Positions 8,223 to 17,837 of a stretch of 53,821 nt of DNA are shown piece by piece; position 1 is the first letter of the stretch, and each line of letters begins with the position of its first letter. The DNA is from CANLBN01 sp034111645 (lineage in GTDB: Bacteria > Pseudomonadota > Gammaproteobacteria > Pseudomonadales > Cellvibrionaceae). Both the position numbers and the translations under genes were made by a program. The notes beneath the pieces are model-generated. The model had not been told where the DNA came from. It saw nothing but the letters and a program-made list of their open reading frames with translations, and searched no databases. The stretch lies in the NCBI GenBank assembly GCA_034111645.1, contig JAWUWW010000056.1:1-53821 (forward strand), in the 5' to 3' direction.

Positions 8223-8989
8223 TTGGAATCATTAGTTTTATATCAATTTGTGTTGATTGCGATTATTTTTATTTGGAGCGGTTTCGTGCGCTCTGCATTA
8301 GGTTTTGGTGGCGTCGCACTTGCCTTGCCATTTTTGTTGATTATCGATGATCGTCCTCAGGTTTATTTGCCTATTATGGCAGCCCATCTTCTAGTTTTTT
8401 CATCAATAACTGTTATTAAGAATCACCGCCTAGCAAAAAAAGGAGTTGCTGAGCCAACGGTTGCATGGTCATTTTTGGGCAAAGCGATGTTGATCATGAT
8501 AATTCCTAAATGTATCGGTGTTTTTGGCTTAATTACACTGCCAACTCAAATTATTAATACCATTATTTTTGTAATTATTGGCTTGTATTCAATGACCTAT
8601 GTACTCAATTATCATATTAAAGTAAACACAAGCTTGCCGATGTTTCATTTTTGATTGTTGGTGGTTACATAAGTGGCGCATCTTTAATTGGCGCTCCTTT
8701 GATTGTTGCGGTATTTTCTAAGTATGTGAGTCGTTACCAATTGCGCGACACCTTATTCGTTTTATGGTTTATTTTGGTGTGTATTAAGATGGGTTCATTC
8801 GTTATTGCCGATATAGACTTACAGCTTATTCATCATATATGGCTGTTACCCTGTGCAGCACTTGGGCACATTTTCGGCTCGCGTATTCATCAGTATTTGT
8901 TAGCTGCTGACAGCGTCAAGTTTTACAGAGTACTGGGTTCTGCCTTACTAATTACCAGTAGCGTCGGCTTAATTAAAGCTTGGATGTAA
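8223..8989 (+). pseudogene. TauE/SafE-family permease broken by a frameshift
   Basis: Two overlapping frames, 8223-8654 (143 codons) and 8651-8989, together make about 255 residues, the normal size of a TauE/SafE sulfite/organic-anion exporter. The first half has the family opening FVRSALGFGGVALALPFL. The second half has the internal repeat GGYISGASLIGAPLIVAVF. The break is in a five-T run at 8648-8652; one additional T would restore a single frame. The start codon is TTG at 8223 with AGGAG upstream. It may be a real loss, a sequencing error, or slippage on the T run. Substrate unknown. Confidence 0.85.
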
Positions 8990-9583
8990 TTTTAACTGGG
9001 TTTTATATCGATAAAATGATTTATTTTAATCAAAAATTAGGGCGTCAAAACCCCATAACTTTGGTTATGGAGCTTTATTGAATTTATCGTCTGATTTTAA
9101 GTTAATAAATAGTCAGTATTAAAATAGCCCTTATACTTACGCTAATTATTATAAATGATACATAAAGTCTCAATATTAAATATTATTGTAAGGGTATAGC
9201 TAAAAGAATATCGACCTTGTTCTGGCACATATTTGGTGTATCATCAGACGAAAGAATAATTCAATATCTTTTTTATGCCTATTTGTTATATTAAATCACT
9301 ATTAATAATAGATTGATGGCATTATGATTGAGTTCAGATGGTTATCTTTTGAGAACTACCGATTTATAAAATCATAAAAAATAATGACTTAGTGGTTGTA
9401 ATATAAGGTAAGCAGATTAAGTAGGACAAGGAAGTAGAAGGTATAGGATTAGTTTGCAGGTTTTTGGTTTTTTAGGCATTAGTGTGTTCTGATTTAATTA
9501 AAAATACCGATGCTAATTGCTATTAATATTAACTACTAAATATCTAACGTAAATAACACAATATCTAAAACTTGGAGAAATTA
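8990..9583 (+). promoter_or_regulatory. 594-bp leader region upstream of the aap operon
   Basis: No gene is readable here. A hairpin CCATAAC/GTTATGG (9053-9059/9064-9070) with a modest T-rich tail could terminate the TauE/SafE transcript. TGGCAC at 9223-9228 followed by TTTGGT (9232-9237) resembles a sigma-54 -24/-12 element, but the -12 dinucleotide is GT rather than GC, so this is weak. The length suggests regulated expression of the transporter. Confidence 0.35.
9053..9070 (+). terminator. Possible terminator after the TauE/SafE gene
   Basis: A 7-bp stem CCATAAC/GTTATGG with a TTTG loop, followed by AGCTTTATT. It has a small stem and a weak T-tract, 64 nt after the permease stop. Confidence 0.4.
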
Positions 9584-10597
9584 ATGATTAAATTTTCATC
9601 CCTTATAGCTGGCGGTTTAACGCTTGGTTTAACATTAGGTGCGCAAGCTGCCACCTTAGAAGATGTTAAGGCACGTGGCGCATTATCTTGTGGCGTAAGT
9701 ACAGGGCTTGCAGGTTTTTCACAGAAAGATGAGAAAGGTGTCTGGAGTGGTCTAGACGTTGATACTTGTCGTGCTGTTGCAGCGGCTGTTTTCGGTGATG
9801 CTGAAAAAGTTCAGTACAAACCATTAACTGCTAAAGAGCGTTTTACAGCTCTTCAGTCTGGTGAAATCGATATGTTGTCTCGCAATACAACGTGGACTCA
9901 CACTCGCGATACGTCTTTGGGCTTAAACTTTGCCGGTGTTACTTATTATGACGGTACTGGTTTTATGGTTAATAAAAAGCTAGGCGTTAAATCTGCTAAA
10001 GAATTAAACGGCGCAAACGCATGTGTCCAAGCTGGTACTTCAACTGAGCTTGCTATTTCTGATTACTTCCGTGTAAATAAAATTGACTATAAAGCAGTAA
10101 CTTTCGATACTTCTGATCAGACTCGCGCAGGTTTTGAATCAGGTCGTTGCGATTTCTTAACTTCTGACCAATCTCAGCTTTATGCATTACGCATAGGTTT
10201 AGCCGATCCTTCAGCGGCAGTGGTTTTGCCAGAAGTAATTTCTAAAGAGCCACTAGGCCCAGTTGTTCGTCAAGGTGATGACCAGTGGTTCAACATCGTT
10301 AAATGGTCTGTAAATGCAATGATCGAAGCAGAAGAGCAAGGTGTTACTGCGGCTAACGTTGATGATATGAAAGCTAACGGTAAGCCTGAAAATAAGCGTC
10401 TACTTGGTACTGAAGGTGAGTTAGGTGCAAACCTTGGCCTAAATGCAGATTGGGGTTATCAGATAGTTAAGCAAGTAGGTAACTACTCTGAATCTTTCGA
10501 GCGTAATGTTGGTATGGGTTCGCCACTAAATATTTCTCGTGGCTTAAATGCATTATGGAGTGATGGCGGTATTATGTACTCGCCAGCGATGCGTTAA
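9584..10597 (+). CDS. aapJ: General L-amino-acid ABC transporter, periplasmic binding protein
   Basis: This periplasmic solute-binding protein of the polar amino-acid family captures amino acids for the AapQMP permease. ATG at 9584 is preferred over an in-frame TTG at 9572, because the TTG lies within the Shine-Dalgarno stretch GGAGAAA. The mature protein starts after the signal peptide ending LGAQA. Family features are TLEDVKARGALSCGVSTGLAGF, SGLDVDTCRAVAAAVFGD, RFTALQSGEIDMLSRNTTWT and the C-terminal LNALWSDGGIMYSPAMR. The 337 residues match AapJ. It is the first gene of aapJQMP and is separated from aapQ by a hairpin. Confidence 0.93.
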   Translation: MIKFSSLIAGGLTLGLTLGAQAATLEDVKARGALSCGVSTGLAGFSQKDEKGVWSGLDVDTCRAVAAAVFGDAEKVQYKPLTAKERFTALQSGEIDMLSRNTTWTHTRDTSLGLNFAGVTYYDGTGFMVNKKLGVKSAKELNGANACVQAGTSTELAISDYFRVNKIDYKAVTFDTSDQTRAGFESGRCDFLTSDQSQLYALRIGLADPSAAVVLPEVISKEPLGPVVRQGDDQWFNIVKWSVNAMIEAEEQGVTAANVDDMKANGKPENKRLLGTEGELGANLGLNADWGYQIVKQVGNYSESFERNVGMGSPLNISRGLNALWSDGGIMYSPAMR

Positions 10598-10613
10598 TTA
10601 AAGGCTAGTTAAT

Positions 10614-10639
10614 GAAAGGGACGCATAAGTGTCCCTTTC
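10614..10639 (+). terminator. Intra-operon hairpin after aapJ
   Basis: GAAAGGGAC (10614-10622) pairs with GTCCCTTTC (10631-10639) around an 8-nt loop. A 9-bp GC-containing stem with a weak T-tail directly after a binding-protein gene usually lets part of transcription continue or protects the aapJ message. This would give more AapJ than permease. Confidence 0.7.
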
Positions 10640-10713
10640 TCATTTAATAATTTGCATTTAATTCCTTATATTTATCTCTGATTCTTTACTCAGACTTCTA
10701 AGTAGCAAGCTTT

Positions 10714-11928
10714 ATGTTTAAACAAAAAACCACAGAGCAAATTAAAGCAGCCACACGTAAGACCGATTCTGGTGCACATGCTTTTTATAATAACCCCAAA
10801 TATCGAGCAATGATTTATCAAGCCCTTCTAATTTTAGGCTTGGGTTATTTCTTTTATGCAATCATCAGTAATACATTAGGTAATTTAGAGTCCGCAGGCA
10901 TTAAAAGTGGCTTTGGATTCTTAAGTAATGCGGCAGGTTATGATGTTTTAATGTCGTTGATTCCATTTGAATCGACCGATTCATACATGCGAGTCTTTAT
11001 AGTAGGTTTTCTGAATACCCTACTAGTATCTTTTTTAGGAATTGTTTTTGCGACTATTTTGGGCTTTGTTTTTGGAGTTATGTATTTCTCTAGAAACTGG
11101 TTGATAAAAAAGCTCTCAATTTTTTATGTAGAAACATTTCGTAACATCCCCTTATTATTACAGATCCTTTTTTGGTACTCAGCAGTATTGGCGTCATTGC
11201 CAGGACCAAGAGATAGCTTAAGTATTGGTGAGGCCGTATTCTTAAATGTGCGTGGTTTATTTATCCCCGGACTTATAGGACAAAGCGGTTCAATCTTAGT
11301 TTATATCGCTATCGCTATCGCTATTGTTGGTATATTTGTTTTGCGCTCTTGGGCGAAAAAACGTCAAGATGCTACAGGCCTACAGTTTCCTGTTTTCAAT
11401 GCTAGTGTCGCAATGATTATAGGGCTACCTTTCTTGGCCGCACTAGTGACTGGCTTTCCGTTTATTGTTGACTATCCAGCTTTACAAGGCTTTGGGTTTT
11501 CTGGTGGTATATCAGTCATTCCTGAGTTAATGGCACTAACTGTTGCTCTGTCGGTATATACCGGTGCTTTTATAGCAGAGGCTGTGCGTGCTGGCATCCA
11601 AGCTGTTCCTCATGGTCAAACCGAGGCGGCCAGAAGTATTGGTCTGCGAGAAAAGAAAATAATGTCGCTGATTGTTGTTCCTCAAGCTATGCGCGTTATT
11701 GTGCCATTGCTAAACTCGGAATATCAAAGCTTGGTCAAAAACTCGACATTGGCCGCAGCGATAGCATATCCCGACTTATTTAATGTATTTGTGGGAACAG
11801 CCTTGAACCAGACAGGCCAGGCAATTGAGACAATATTTATGGCGATTGTTGTCTACTTTGCAGTGAATATGTTGATTTCGTTTATCATGAATCGCTTTAA
11901 TAACAATGTAGAATTGGTGGGGCGTTAA
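10714..11928 (+). CDS. aapQ: General L-amino-acid ABC transporter, permease AapQ
   Basis: This is an inner-membrane permease of the HisMQ type. At 404 residues it is longer than simple polar amino-acid permeases because of the extended N-terminal and central segments characteristic of AapQ/BztB. Two signatures are visible: YVETFRNIPLLLQILFWYSAV in the first half, and the ABC-coupling EAA loop TGAFIAEAVRAGIQAVPHGQTEAARSIG in the second. It ends one nucleotide before aapM begins, implying translational coupling. It forms the transmembrane heterodimer with AapM. Confidence 0.92.
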   Translation: MFKQKTTEQIKAATRKTDSGAHAFYNNPKYRAMIYQALLILGLGYFFYAIISNTLGNLESAGIKSGFGFLSNAAGYDVLMSLIPFESTDSYMRVFIVGFLNTLLVSFLGIVFATILGFVFGVMYFSRNWLIKKLSIFYVETFRNIPLLLQILFWYSAVLASLPGPRDSLSIGEAVFLNVRGLFIPGLIGQSGSILVYIAIAIAIVGIFVLRSWAKKRQDATGLQFPVFNASVAMIIGLPFLAALVTGFPFIVDYPALQGFGFSGGISVIPELMALTVALSVYTGAFIAEAVRAGIQAVPHGQTEAARSIGLREKKIMSLIVVPQAMRVIVPLLNSEYQSLVKNSTLAAAIAYPDLFNVFVGTALNQTGQAIETIFMAIVVYFAVNMLISFIMNRFNNNVELVGR

Positions 11929-11929
11929 T

Positions 11930-13054
11930 ATGTCAAAGGTATTTAAAAGTAATCCGATTGAATTCAAGCCTGCACCTGCTCTACCTGCTCCAAGTTCGGC
12001 TGTTGGTATTGTTGCATGGTTAAGAGGAAGTTTGTTTTCTTCAATTCCAAATACTGTCGTCACAATACTCATTGCCTTAGGGTTGATTAATGTCATTCCT
12101 GATATGGTTGATTGGTTGTTTATCTCTGCAGATTGGACCGGAACGACTCAAGAAGCTTGTGTTAGCGAAGGAGCTTGTTGGGTTTTTGTGCGTGCGTGGT
12201 CACAGCAATTCTTTTACGGTAGTTATCCAACAGATCAAATATGGCGTGTCAATGTATCTTTAATTGCATTGTTTGCAGTCATTGTTTCTTCATTTACATT
12301 ACCTCCTAGCAACCGATTAAAAATATCTATTCCATTATTTTTAATACTACCTTTTGCGTGCATAGTATTACTTAATGGTAGCTTGCTCGGTTTAGAACCT
12401 GTAAGTACAGATCTTTGGGGTGGTTTCTCTCTCAATGTGTTGATGGCAGCAGCAGCGATTATTGTTGCGTTTCCCTTTAGCTTTTTATGGGCCTTAGGAA
12501 GACGCTCTAATATGCCGTTAGCAAGATCTGTTTGTGTCATCTTCATCGAATTTTTTCGTGGTGTACCGGTGCTAGCTTTATTCTTTATGGGTTCGGTAAT
12601 GCTTCCTTTATTTTTTGCCGAAGGTACTAACGTCGATAAATTAGTCCGTGTTTGGATTGTGCTAATATTCTTTATGTCTGGGTACATGGCTGAAGTATTT
12701 CGTGGAGGTTTTCAGGCAGTTCCATCGGGTCAATATGAAGCAGCTGATTCTATCGGTCTAAGCTTTTGGCAAAAAACGATATTAATAATTTTGCCGCAAG
12801 TGATTAAAGTTTCAATGCCAAATATTTTGGCAACATTCGTTATGTTGTTTAAAAACACCGTGTTCTTGTTAATTATTGGTATTCCTGAAGTTCTTCAATT
12901 ATTGCTGACGGCACTTTCTAATTCAAATTGGTTAGGTGGTCATGCAGTTGAAGGCTATGTATTCGTGGGGCTTATATTTTGGGCTTCCTGCTTTAGCATG
13001 TCATTACTATCAAAGAGCATTGAGAAGAAATTAGATACTAGCCACAGAAACTAA
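11930..13054 (+). CDS. aapM: General L-amino-acid ABC transporter, permease AapM
   Basis: This is the second permease subunit, 374 residues, of the AapM/BztC type. The signatures FIEFFRGVPVLALFFMGSVMLPLF and the EAA loop AEVFRGGFQAVPSGQYEAADSIGL are clear, with about eight hydrophobic helices. It follows aapQ with a 1-nt gap and precedes the ATPase by 55 nt. The complex would import a broad range of L-amino acids, supplying the neighbouring amino-acid catabolic genes; that link is inference. Confidence 0.92.
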   Translation: MSKVFKSNPIEFKPAPALPAPSSAVGIVAWLRGSLFSSIPNTVVTILIALGLINVIPDMVDWLFISADWTGTTQEACVSEGACWVFVRAWSQQFFYGSYPTDQIWRVNVSLIALFAVIVSSFTLPPSNRLKISIPLFLILPFACIVLLNGSLLGLEPVSTDLWGGFSLNVLMAAAAIIVAFPFSFLWALGRRSNMPLARSVCVIFIEFFRGVPVLALFFMGSVMLPLFFAEGTNVDKLVRVWIVLIFFMSGYMAEVFRGGFQAVPSGQYEAADSIGLSFWQKTILIILPQVIKVSMPNILATFVMLFKNTVFLLIIGIPEVLQLLLTALSNSNWLGGHAVEGYVFVGLIFWASCFSMSLLSKSIEKKLDTSHRN

Positions 13055-13109
13055 CAAATAACGATTTATAAAAGTTATTAACATTATTAAAAAAGATTGA
13101 AGGTTTACT

Positions 13110-13877
13110 ATGAGTACAGAAACTAAAGCATCGAGTAAGGTTGAAGATACGATTATTATTAAAGACCTTAATAAGTGGTACGGAAACTTCCATGTGCTAA
13201 AGGACATCAACCTAACCGTTAAAAAAGGCGAAAAAATTGTAGTTTGTGGGCCTTCTGGCTCTGGTAAATCAACAATGATCCGTTGTATTAATCGTCTAGA
13301 AGAATTTCAGCGTGGCTCGCTGGTAGTTAATGGCGTAGAGATGGTTGAAGATGTTAAGAACATTGAAGCAATCCGACGTGAAGTGGGCATGGTGTTTCAG
13401 CACTTCAATCTTTTTCCGCATTTAACTATTCTAGAAAACTTAACGCTTGGCCCAATTTGGGTGCAGAAAAAACCTAAAGCAGAGGCAGAAGCCATTGCGA
13501 TAAAATATCTAGAGCGAGTGAAAATTCCAGAGCAGGCCGATAAATATCCTGGGCAGTTATCGGGTGGACAACAACAGCGTGTTGCCATTGCTCGTTCGCT
13601 TTGTATGTCACCAGAAATCATGCTGTTTGATGAGCCAACGTCAGCACTTGACCCTGAAATGATCAAAGAAGTACTTGATGTTATGGTTGAGTTAGCGGGT
13701 GAGGGCATGACAATGATATGTGTAACTCATGAAATGGGCTTTGCTAAAAAAGTGGCAGACCGCGTTATTTTCATGGATGCTGGCGAAATTGTTGAAGAAA
13801 ATGTACCTGAAGAGCTGTTTAATAACCCACAAACAGATCGTCTGCAACTATTCTTAAGTCAAATACTCGATCATTAA
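13110..13877 (+). CDS. aapP: General L-amino-acid ABC transporter, ATPase AapP
   Basis: This cytoplasmic ABC ATPase energises AapQM. The Walker A motif GPSGSGKST is near residue 48, the Q-loop is in VFQHFNLFPHLT, the signature LSGGQQQR, Walker B MLFDEPTSALD and switch His in VTHEMGF. The 255 residues are typical of the polar amino-acid family. The start ATG at 13110 has a short AAGG-like site (TGAAGG) upstream. It is the last gene of the operon and is followed by a hairpin. Confidence 0.95.
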   Translation: MSTETKASSKVEDTIIIKDLNKWYGNFHVLKDINLTVKKGEKIVVCGPSGSGKSTMIRCINRLEEFQRGSLVVNGVEMVEDVKNIEAIRREVGMVFQHFNLFPHLTILENLTLGPIWVQKKPKAEAEAIAIKYLERVKIPEQADKYPGQLSGGQQQRVAIARSLCMSPEIMLFDEPTSALDPEMIKEVLDVMVELAGEGMTMICVTHEMGFAKKVADRVIFMDAGEIVEENVPEELFNNPQTDRLQLFLSQILDH

Positions 13878-13897
13878 TATGTGTTTGATTGTGTAAA

Positions 13898-13921
13898 CCC
13901 TAGCTATAACGATAGCTGGGG
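13898..13921 (+). terminator. Terminator of the aap operon
   Basis: CCCTAGCTAT (13898-13907) pairs with ATAGCTGGGG (13912-13921) through ten pairs including one G-T wobble, with a 4-nt AACG loop. It lies 20 nt after the aapP stop and is followed by TATTATTAATA, a weak tail. Confidence 0.65.
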
Positions 13922-13953
13922 TATTATTAATACCCGCCTATTTAAAATCCTTT

Positions 13954-14616
13954 ATGAGCTTTACTCCCGCAAAAGTTATTGACTCGCCGCAATCTGATAG
14001 CCATAAAAATCTAAAAAGTATTGTTCGGAAACATCTAGACACAGAATTTAAAAAACCAATAACAGATTTTAGCCAAGCAGCATTCGATATTTTTTATCGG
14101 CAATGGCTAGCATTAGATAGCCCGAAAACAATTTTAGATAGTGCTTGTGGCACCGGAGAAAGTACACGTTTTTTCTCTGAAAAATTTCCGCAGCACATGG
14201 TGGTTGGTTTAGACCAATCGGCTAAACGCTTGCTAAATAATGATAATAAAATGCTTGCGGATAATGTCTTGTTGCTGCGCTGTGACTGTACAGATTTTTG
14301 GCGGATTGCCGAAAAATCACAAATAAAATTTGAAAAACATTTTTTATTGTACCCAAACCCTTGGCCTAAACCAGAGCACTTTAAGCGACGCTGGCATGGG
14401 CACCCCTCGCTACCAAGTTTGTTGGCAATAAGTGATTCTATTGAATTGCGAACAAATTGGCGCATATATTCCAAAGAATTTTATGAGGCATTAGATTTGG
14501 CCAGTCTTAATGCAACGTTAAGTGAGTTTAATCCAAAGATACCAATAACTGCCTTTGAGAGAAAATATATTTTGAGTGGTCATGAGTTATGGCAAGTAAA
14601 GGTTAAGGTAAGTTAG
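13954..14616 (+). CDS. TrmB-like SAM-dependent methyltransferase
   Basis: The 220-residue Rossmann methyltransferase has a SAM motif ILDSACGTGESTRFF and a TrmB-like motif LLYPNPWPKPEHFKRRWHGHP, close to the PDPWPKKRHHKRR of tRNA (m7G46) methyltransferase. It differs from canonical TrmB by a short divergent N-terminus, Asn in YPNPWPK where TrmB has Asp, and a divergent C-terminus. It may therefore be a paralogue rather than the housekeeping enzyme. It probably acts on RNA in the cytoplasm, but the substrate is uncertain. It sits alone after the aap terminator and converges on gcvP. Confidence 0.7.
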   Translation: MSFTPAKVIDSPQSDSHKNLKSIVRKHLDTEFKKPITDFSQAAFDIFYRQWLALDSPKTILDSACGTGESTRFFSEKFPQHMVVGLDQSAKRLLNNDNKMLADNVLLLRCDCTDFWRIAEKSQIKFEKHFLLYPNPWPKPEHFKRRWHGHPSLPSLLAISDSIELRTNWRIYSKEFYEALDLASLNATLSEFNPKIPITAFERKYILSGHELWQVKVKVS

Positions 14617-14864
14617 CGATTTAAATAAAGGAAGGGTTGGTTAATACTAAAATGTTATAGGTAAACCACTAAATTGCTACTTAATATAATCGAGAAGTAT
14701 CGTACTTAACTTATGTTGCTTAAAGAGATGTTTTATACTCGGATATAAATTCATATTGTTATAGGCTATGACTAATATTTACAAGCGCCAGCATAAAAGT
14801 TTGTATTGATTATAAGTTATTATTTTTATTAAGTAGAGAAAGTATTAGATAAAAATAATAGATA

Positions 14865-14905
14865 AAAAACAGCTTAAATATTTAATTAATAATCAAGCTG
14901 TTTTT
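14865..14905. terminator. Bidirectional terminator between the TrmB-like gene and gcvP
   Basis: AAAAACAGCTT (14865-14875) pairs perfectly with AAGCTGTTTTT (14895-14905). The stem carries an A run on one side and a T run on the other, so it can terminate both convergent transcripts. It lies 12 nt beyond the gcvP stop. Confidence 0.7.
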
Positions 14906-14916
14906 CTTATTGTATA

Positions 14917-17766
14917 TTATTCGAAGTCAGACATGCTCGGGCAAGAACATATTAAATTCTTGTCGCCGTAAACATTGTCAATACGACCAACGGGCGGCCA
15001 ATATTTAAAGCTTTTATCCATAAGGCTATCAGGATATACAGCTTGTTCTCTTGGATAATTTATTTCGCTATCGCTTTTAAGTAAGAATTCAGCAGTATGT
15101 GGTGCATTGCTTAGTGGATTATTATCTTTAGGAAACTCACCATTTTTAATTTGCATACATTCATCATAGATAATACTCATTGCTCTACAAAAGCGTTTAA
15201 GTTCATCTAAGCTTTCGCTTTCTGTCGGTTCAATCATAAGCGTACCAACTACAGGAAAACTCATTGTGGGTGCGTGAAAACCAAAATCAATTAAGCGCTT
15301 AGCAATATCGTCAACGCTAATGCCAAATTCTTTTAAAGGTCTAGTATCAATAATACATTCATGAGCAATTAAGCCATTGTTACCGGTAAACAAAATTGGA
15401 TATTTATCGCTAAGCTCTTTGGCAATGTAATTGGCATTTAGAATAGCTACTTGAGTAGCCCTACGGAGCCCCTTCGCACCCATCATACGCATATACATCC
15501 ACGAAATTGGCAAAATCGAAGCACTACCAAAGGGTGCCGAACTAACAGCAGCACCTTGACGATTTTTATTAATATTATCTTTAGGTAAAAAAGGTTCTAG
15601 ATGTTTTCCAACACCGATAGGGCCAACGCCTGGTCCGCCACCGCCATGAGGAATACAAAAAGTTTTATGTAAATTTAAATGTGAAACATCACCGCCAAAC
15701 TTACCTGGCTGTGCAACACCAACGAGTGCGTTTAAATTTGCACCATCTATATATACTTGACCACCGGCTCGGTGAATTAATTCACAAACATGAGTCACAT
15801 CATCTTCAAACACACCATGAGTAGAAGGGTAGGTAATCATAATTGCAGCTATTTTATTAGGGTATGAGGCAATCTTTTGTTTTAAATCGCTAACATCGAC
15901 GTCGCCTGCTTCGCTACACTTCACTACCACAACTTTCATATTGGCCATTTGTGCGCTTGCGGGATTAGTACCGTGGGCAGAGCTAGGAATTAAACAGATG
16001 TCGCGATCAAAATCACCACGAGATTCATGGTAAGCCTTAATTGCTAACAAACCTGCGTATTCACCTTGTGAGCCTGCATTAGGTTGCAACGACAGAGCAT
16101 CGTAGCCTGTAGCAGCACATAACATTTCTTCTAGTTGCTTGATCATAATTTGATAACCAAGAGATTGTGAAGATGGTGCAAAGGGATGAATGTTGCCAAA
16201 CTCGGCCCATGTCACTGGAGTCATCTCACTAGCAGCATTAAGCTTCATGGTGCATGATCCTAGTGGAATCATTGAGCGATCAAGCGCAATATCTTTATCA
16301 GATAAGCGACGTAAATATCGCATCATTTCGGTTTCGCTATGGTAACTATTAAAAGCTGCTTGGCTTAAATAATTATCACTGCGCAAGAATTCTTGCGGTA
16401 GGTTTATATCCGTTATTAATGTGTCATTAAGGCGTTGTAAGTCAGCACTATCAAGATCGACATTAAACCAAGAGAGAATAATTTTAAGATCTTCTAGAGA
16501 TGTTGTTTCATCCAAAGATATTACAATGCTTGCCTGTTGTGGATTGATGTTATATTCGTCTTTCTCGGCTTTTTGTATAAGCGCATCTACATCATTACAG
16601 GCAATATGTAAGGTATCGAAATACAATTGATTTAATATAGTTACGTTATTGTTTGCGAGTGTTGATGCTAACAAAGTTGTAAGTTTATGTACCTTGGCGG
16701 CAATAGCTTTTAGGCCCGAAGGACCATGATAGCAAGCATAGAATGTGGCCATCATTGCAAGCAATGCTTGTGCTGTACAGATGTTAGAAGTGGCTTTTTC
16801 TCGACGTATATGCTGTTCGCGAGTTTGTAATGTTAAGCGATAGGCCGGTTGCCCGCTAGAGTCAATTGACTGACCAACCAAGCGGCCAGGCATTGAGCGT
16901 TGATATTTTTGAGTCGTTGCAAAAAACCCCGCATGTGGTCCACCAAAACCCATTGGAACGCCAAAGCGTTGCGAGTTACCAACAACAATGTCTGCTCCTA
17001 GTTCTGAGGGTGGTGTTAATAAAGTGAGAGCTAATAAGTCGGAGGCCACCACCAACATTGCATTGTTGTCATGAGCATCTTTTGACAAATCATTAAGTGT
17101 ATATATGTCGCCATAGGTTGTTGGATATTGTACAAGTAACCCAAATACATCATCCCAATCACTAATGCTTTGAGTCTCATCAAATTCAATAAGTTTTATG
17201 TTGAGTGGTGCGGCCCGAGTTTGCAAAATTGTTTTTGTTTGCGGATGACAAAAACGAGACACCATAAACGTATTGTTTTTTCCTCTGCCTGAGCGGTGAC
17301 ATAAAGCCATCGCCTCGGCTGCTGCGGTACCTTCATCGAGTAATGATGCGTTGGCGATATCCATGCCGGTAAGTTCAGCAATCATTGTTTGAAAGTAAAA
17401 TAAAACTTCTAGGCGCCCTTGAGATATTTCTGGCTGGTAGGGAGTATAGGCGGTATACCATGCAGGGTTTTCAAGCACGTTACGTTGAATGACCTTAGGC
17501 GTATATGTACCGTAATAACCTTGACCTATAAGTGATGTAAAAATTTTGTTTTGCTTAGCTATAGCGCGCAATTCTTTTAATGCCTCTTCTTCAGTTAACG
17601 CTTCATCTAATGCTAGCGGAAGGTTGTCAGCGATACTTTTGGGGACAATAGCTTGTGTTATTTCATCTAAATCTTTGTAACCTAATTCTTGCAGCATGAA
17701 ATCAATGTCGCTTTGCTGTGGGCCAATATGACGGTGCTGAAATTGATAAGTTGGTTTAATATTCAT
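14917..17766 (-). CDS. gcvP: Glycine dehydrogenase (decarboxylating), P protein
   Basis: This PLP enzyme of the glycine-cleavage system decarboxylates glycine and passes the aminomethyl group to lipoyl-GcvH. The 949 residues form the single-chain (alpha-beta fused) type. Landmarks are the N-terminal HRHIGPQQSDIDFMLQELGY, the ENPAWYTAYTPYQPEISQGR motif, SMIPLGSCTMKLN at the start of the second half, and the PLP lysine in LNLHKTFCIPHGGGGPG. It is 71 nt downstream of gcvT on the same strand. No gcvH is present between or beside them, unlike the common gcvT-gcvH-gcvP order, so GcvH must be encoded elsewhere. Confidence 0.96.
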   Translation of the reverse strand: MNIKPTYQFQHRHIGPQQSDIDFMLQELGYKDLDEITQAIVPKSIADNLPLALDEALTEEEALKELRAIAKQNKIFTSLIGQGYYGTYTPKVIQRNVLENPAWYTAYTPYQPEISQGRLEVLFYFQTMIAELTGMDIANASLLDEGTAAAEAMALCHRSGRGKNNTFMVSRFCHPQTKTILQTRAAPLNIKLIEFDETQSISDWDDVFGLLVQYPTTYGDIYTLNDLSKDAHDNNAMLVVASDLLALTLLTPPSELGADIVVGNSQRFGVPMGFGGPHAGFFATTQKYQRSMPGRLVGQSIDSSGQPAYRLTLQTREQHIRREKATSNICTAQALLAMMATFYACYHGPSGLKAIAAKVHKLTTLLASTLANNNVTILNQLYFDTLHIACNDVDALIQKAEKDEYNINPQQASIVISLDETTSLEDLKIILSWFNVDLDSADLQRLNDTLITDINLPQEFLRSDNYLSQAAFNSYHSETEMMRYLRRLSDKDIALDRSMIPLGSCTMKLNAASEMTPVTWAEFGNIHPFAPSSQSLGYQIMIKQLEEMLCAATGYDALSLQPNAGSQGEYAGLLAIKAYHESRGDFDRDICLIPSSAHGTNPASAQMANMKVVVVKCSEAGDVDVSDLKQKIASYPNKIAAIMITYPSTHGVFEDDVTHVCELIHRAGGQVYIDGANLNALVGVAQPGKFGGDVSHLNLHKTFCIPHGGGGPGVGPIGVGKHLEPFLPKDNINKNRQGAAVSSAPFGSASILPISWMYMRMMGAKGLRRATQVAILNANYIAKELSDKYPILFTGNNGLIAHECIIDTRPLKEFGISVDDIAKRLIDFGFHAPTMSFPVVGTLMIEPTESESLDELKRFCRAMSIIYDECMQIKNGEFPKDNNPLSNAPHTAEFLLKSDSEINYPREQAVYPDSLMDKSFKYWPPVGRIDNVYGDKNLICSCPSMSDFE

Positions 17767-17837
17767 GAAGGTTCTCTATAATTTTTTAAGATAAATGTTT
17801 AATAAATAAAAAATAAAAGTATTATCCAATAAATAGA

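Noticed and set aside
11776..12096. Open frame antisense to aapQ/aapM
   Set aside because: It lies opposite two clearly recognised permease genes and has no recognisable motif or ribosome site.
12235..12687. 150-codon open frame antisense to aapM
   Set aside because: It is the shadow of a strongly conserved permease frame; composition follows the antisense of hydrophobic codons.
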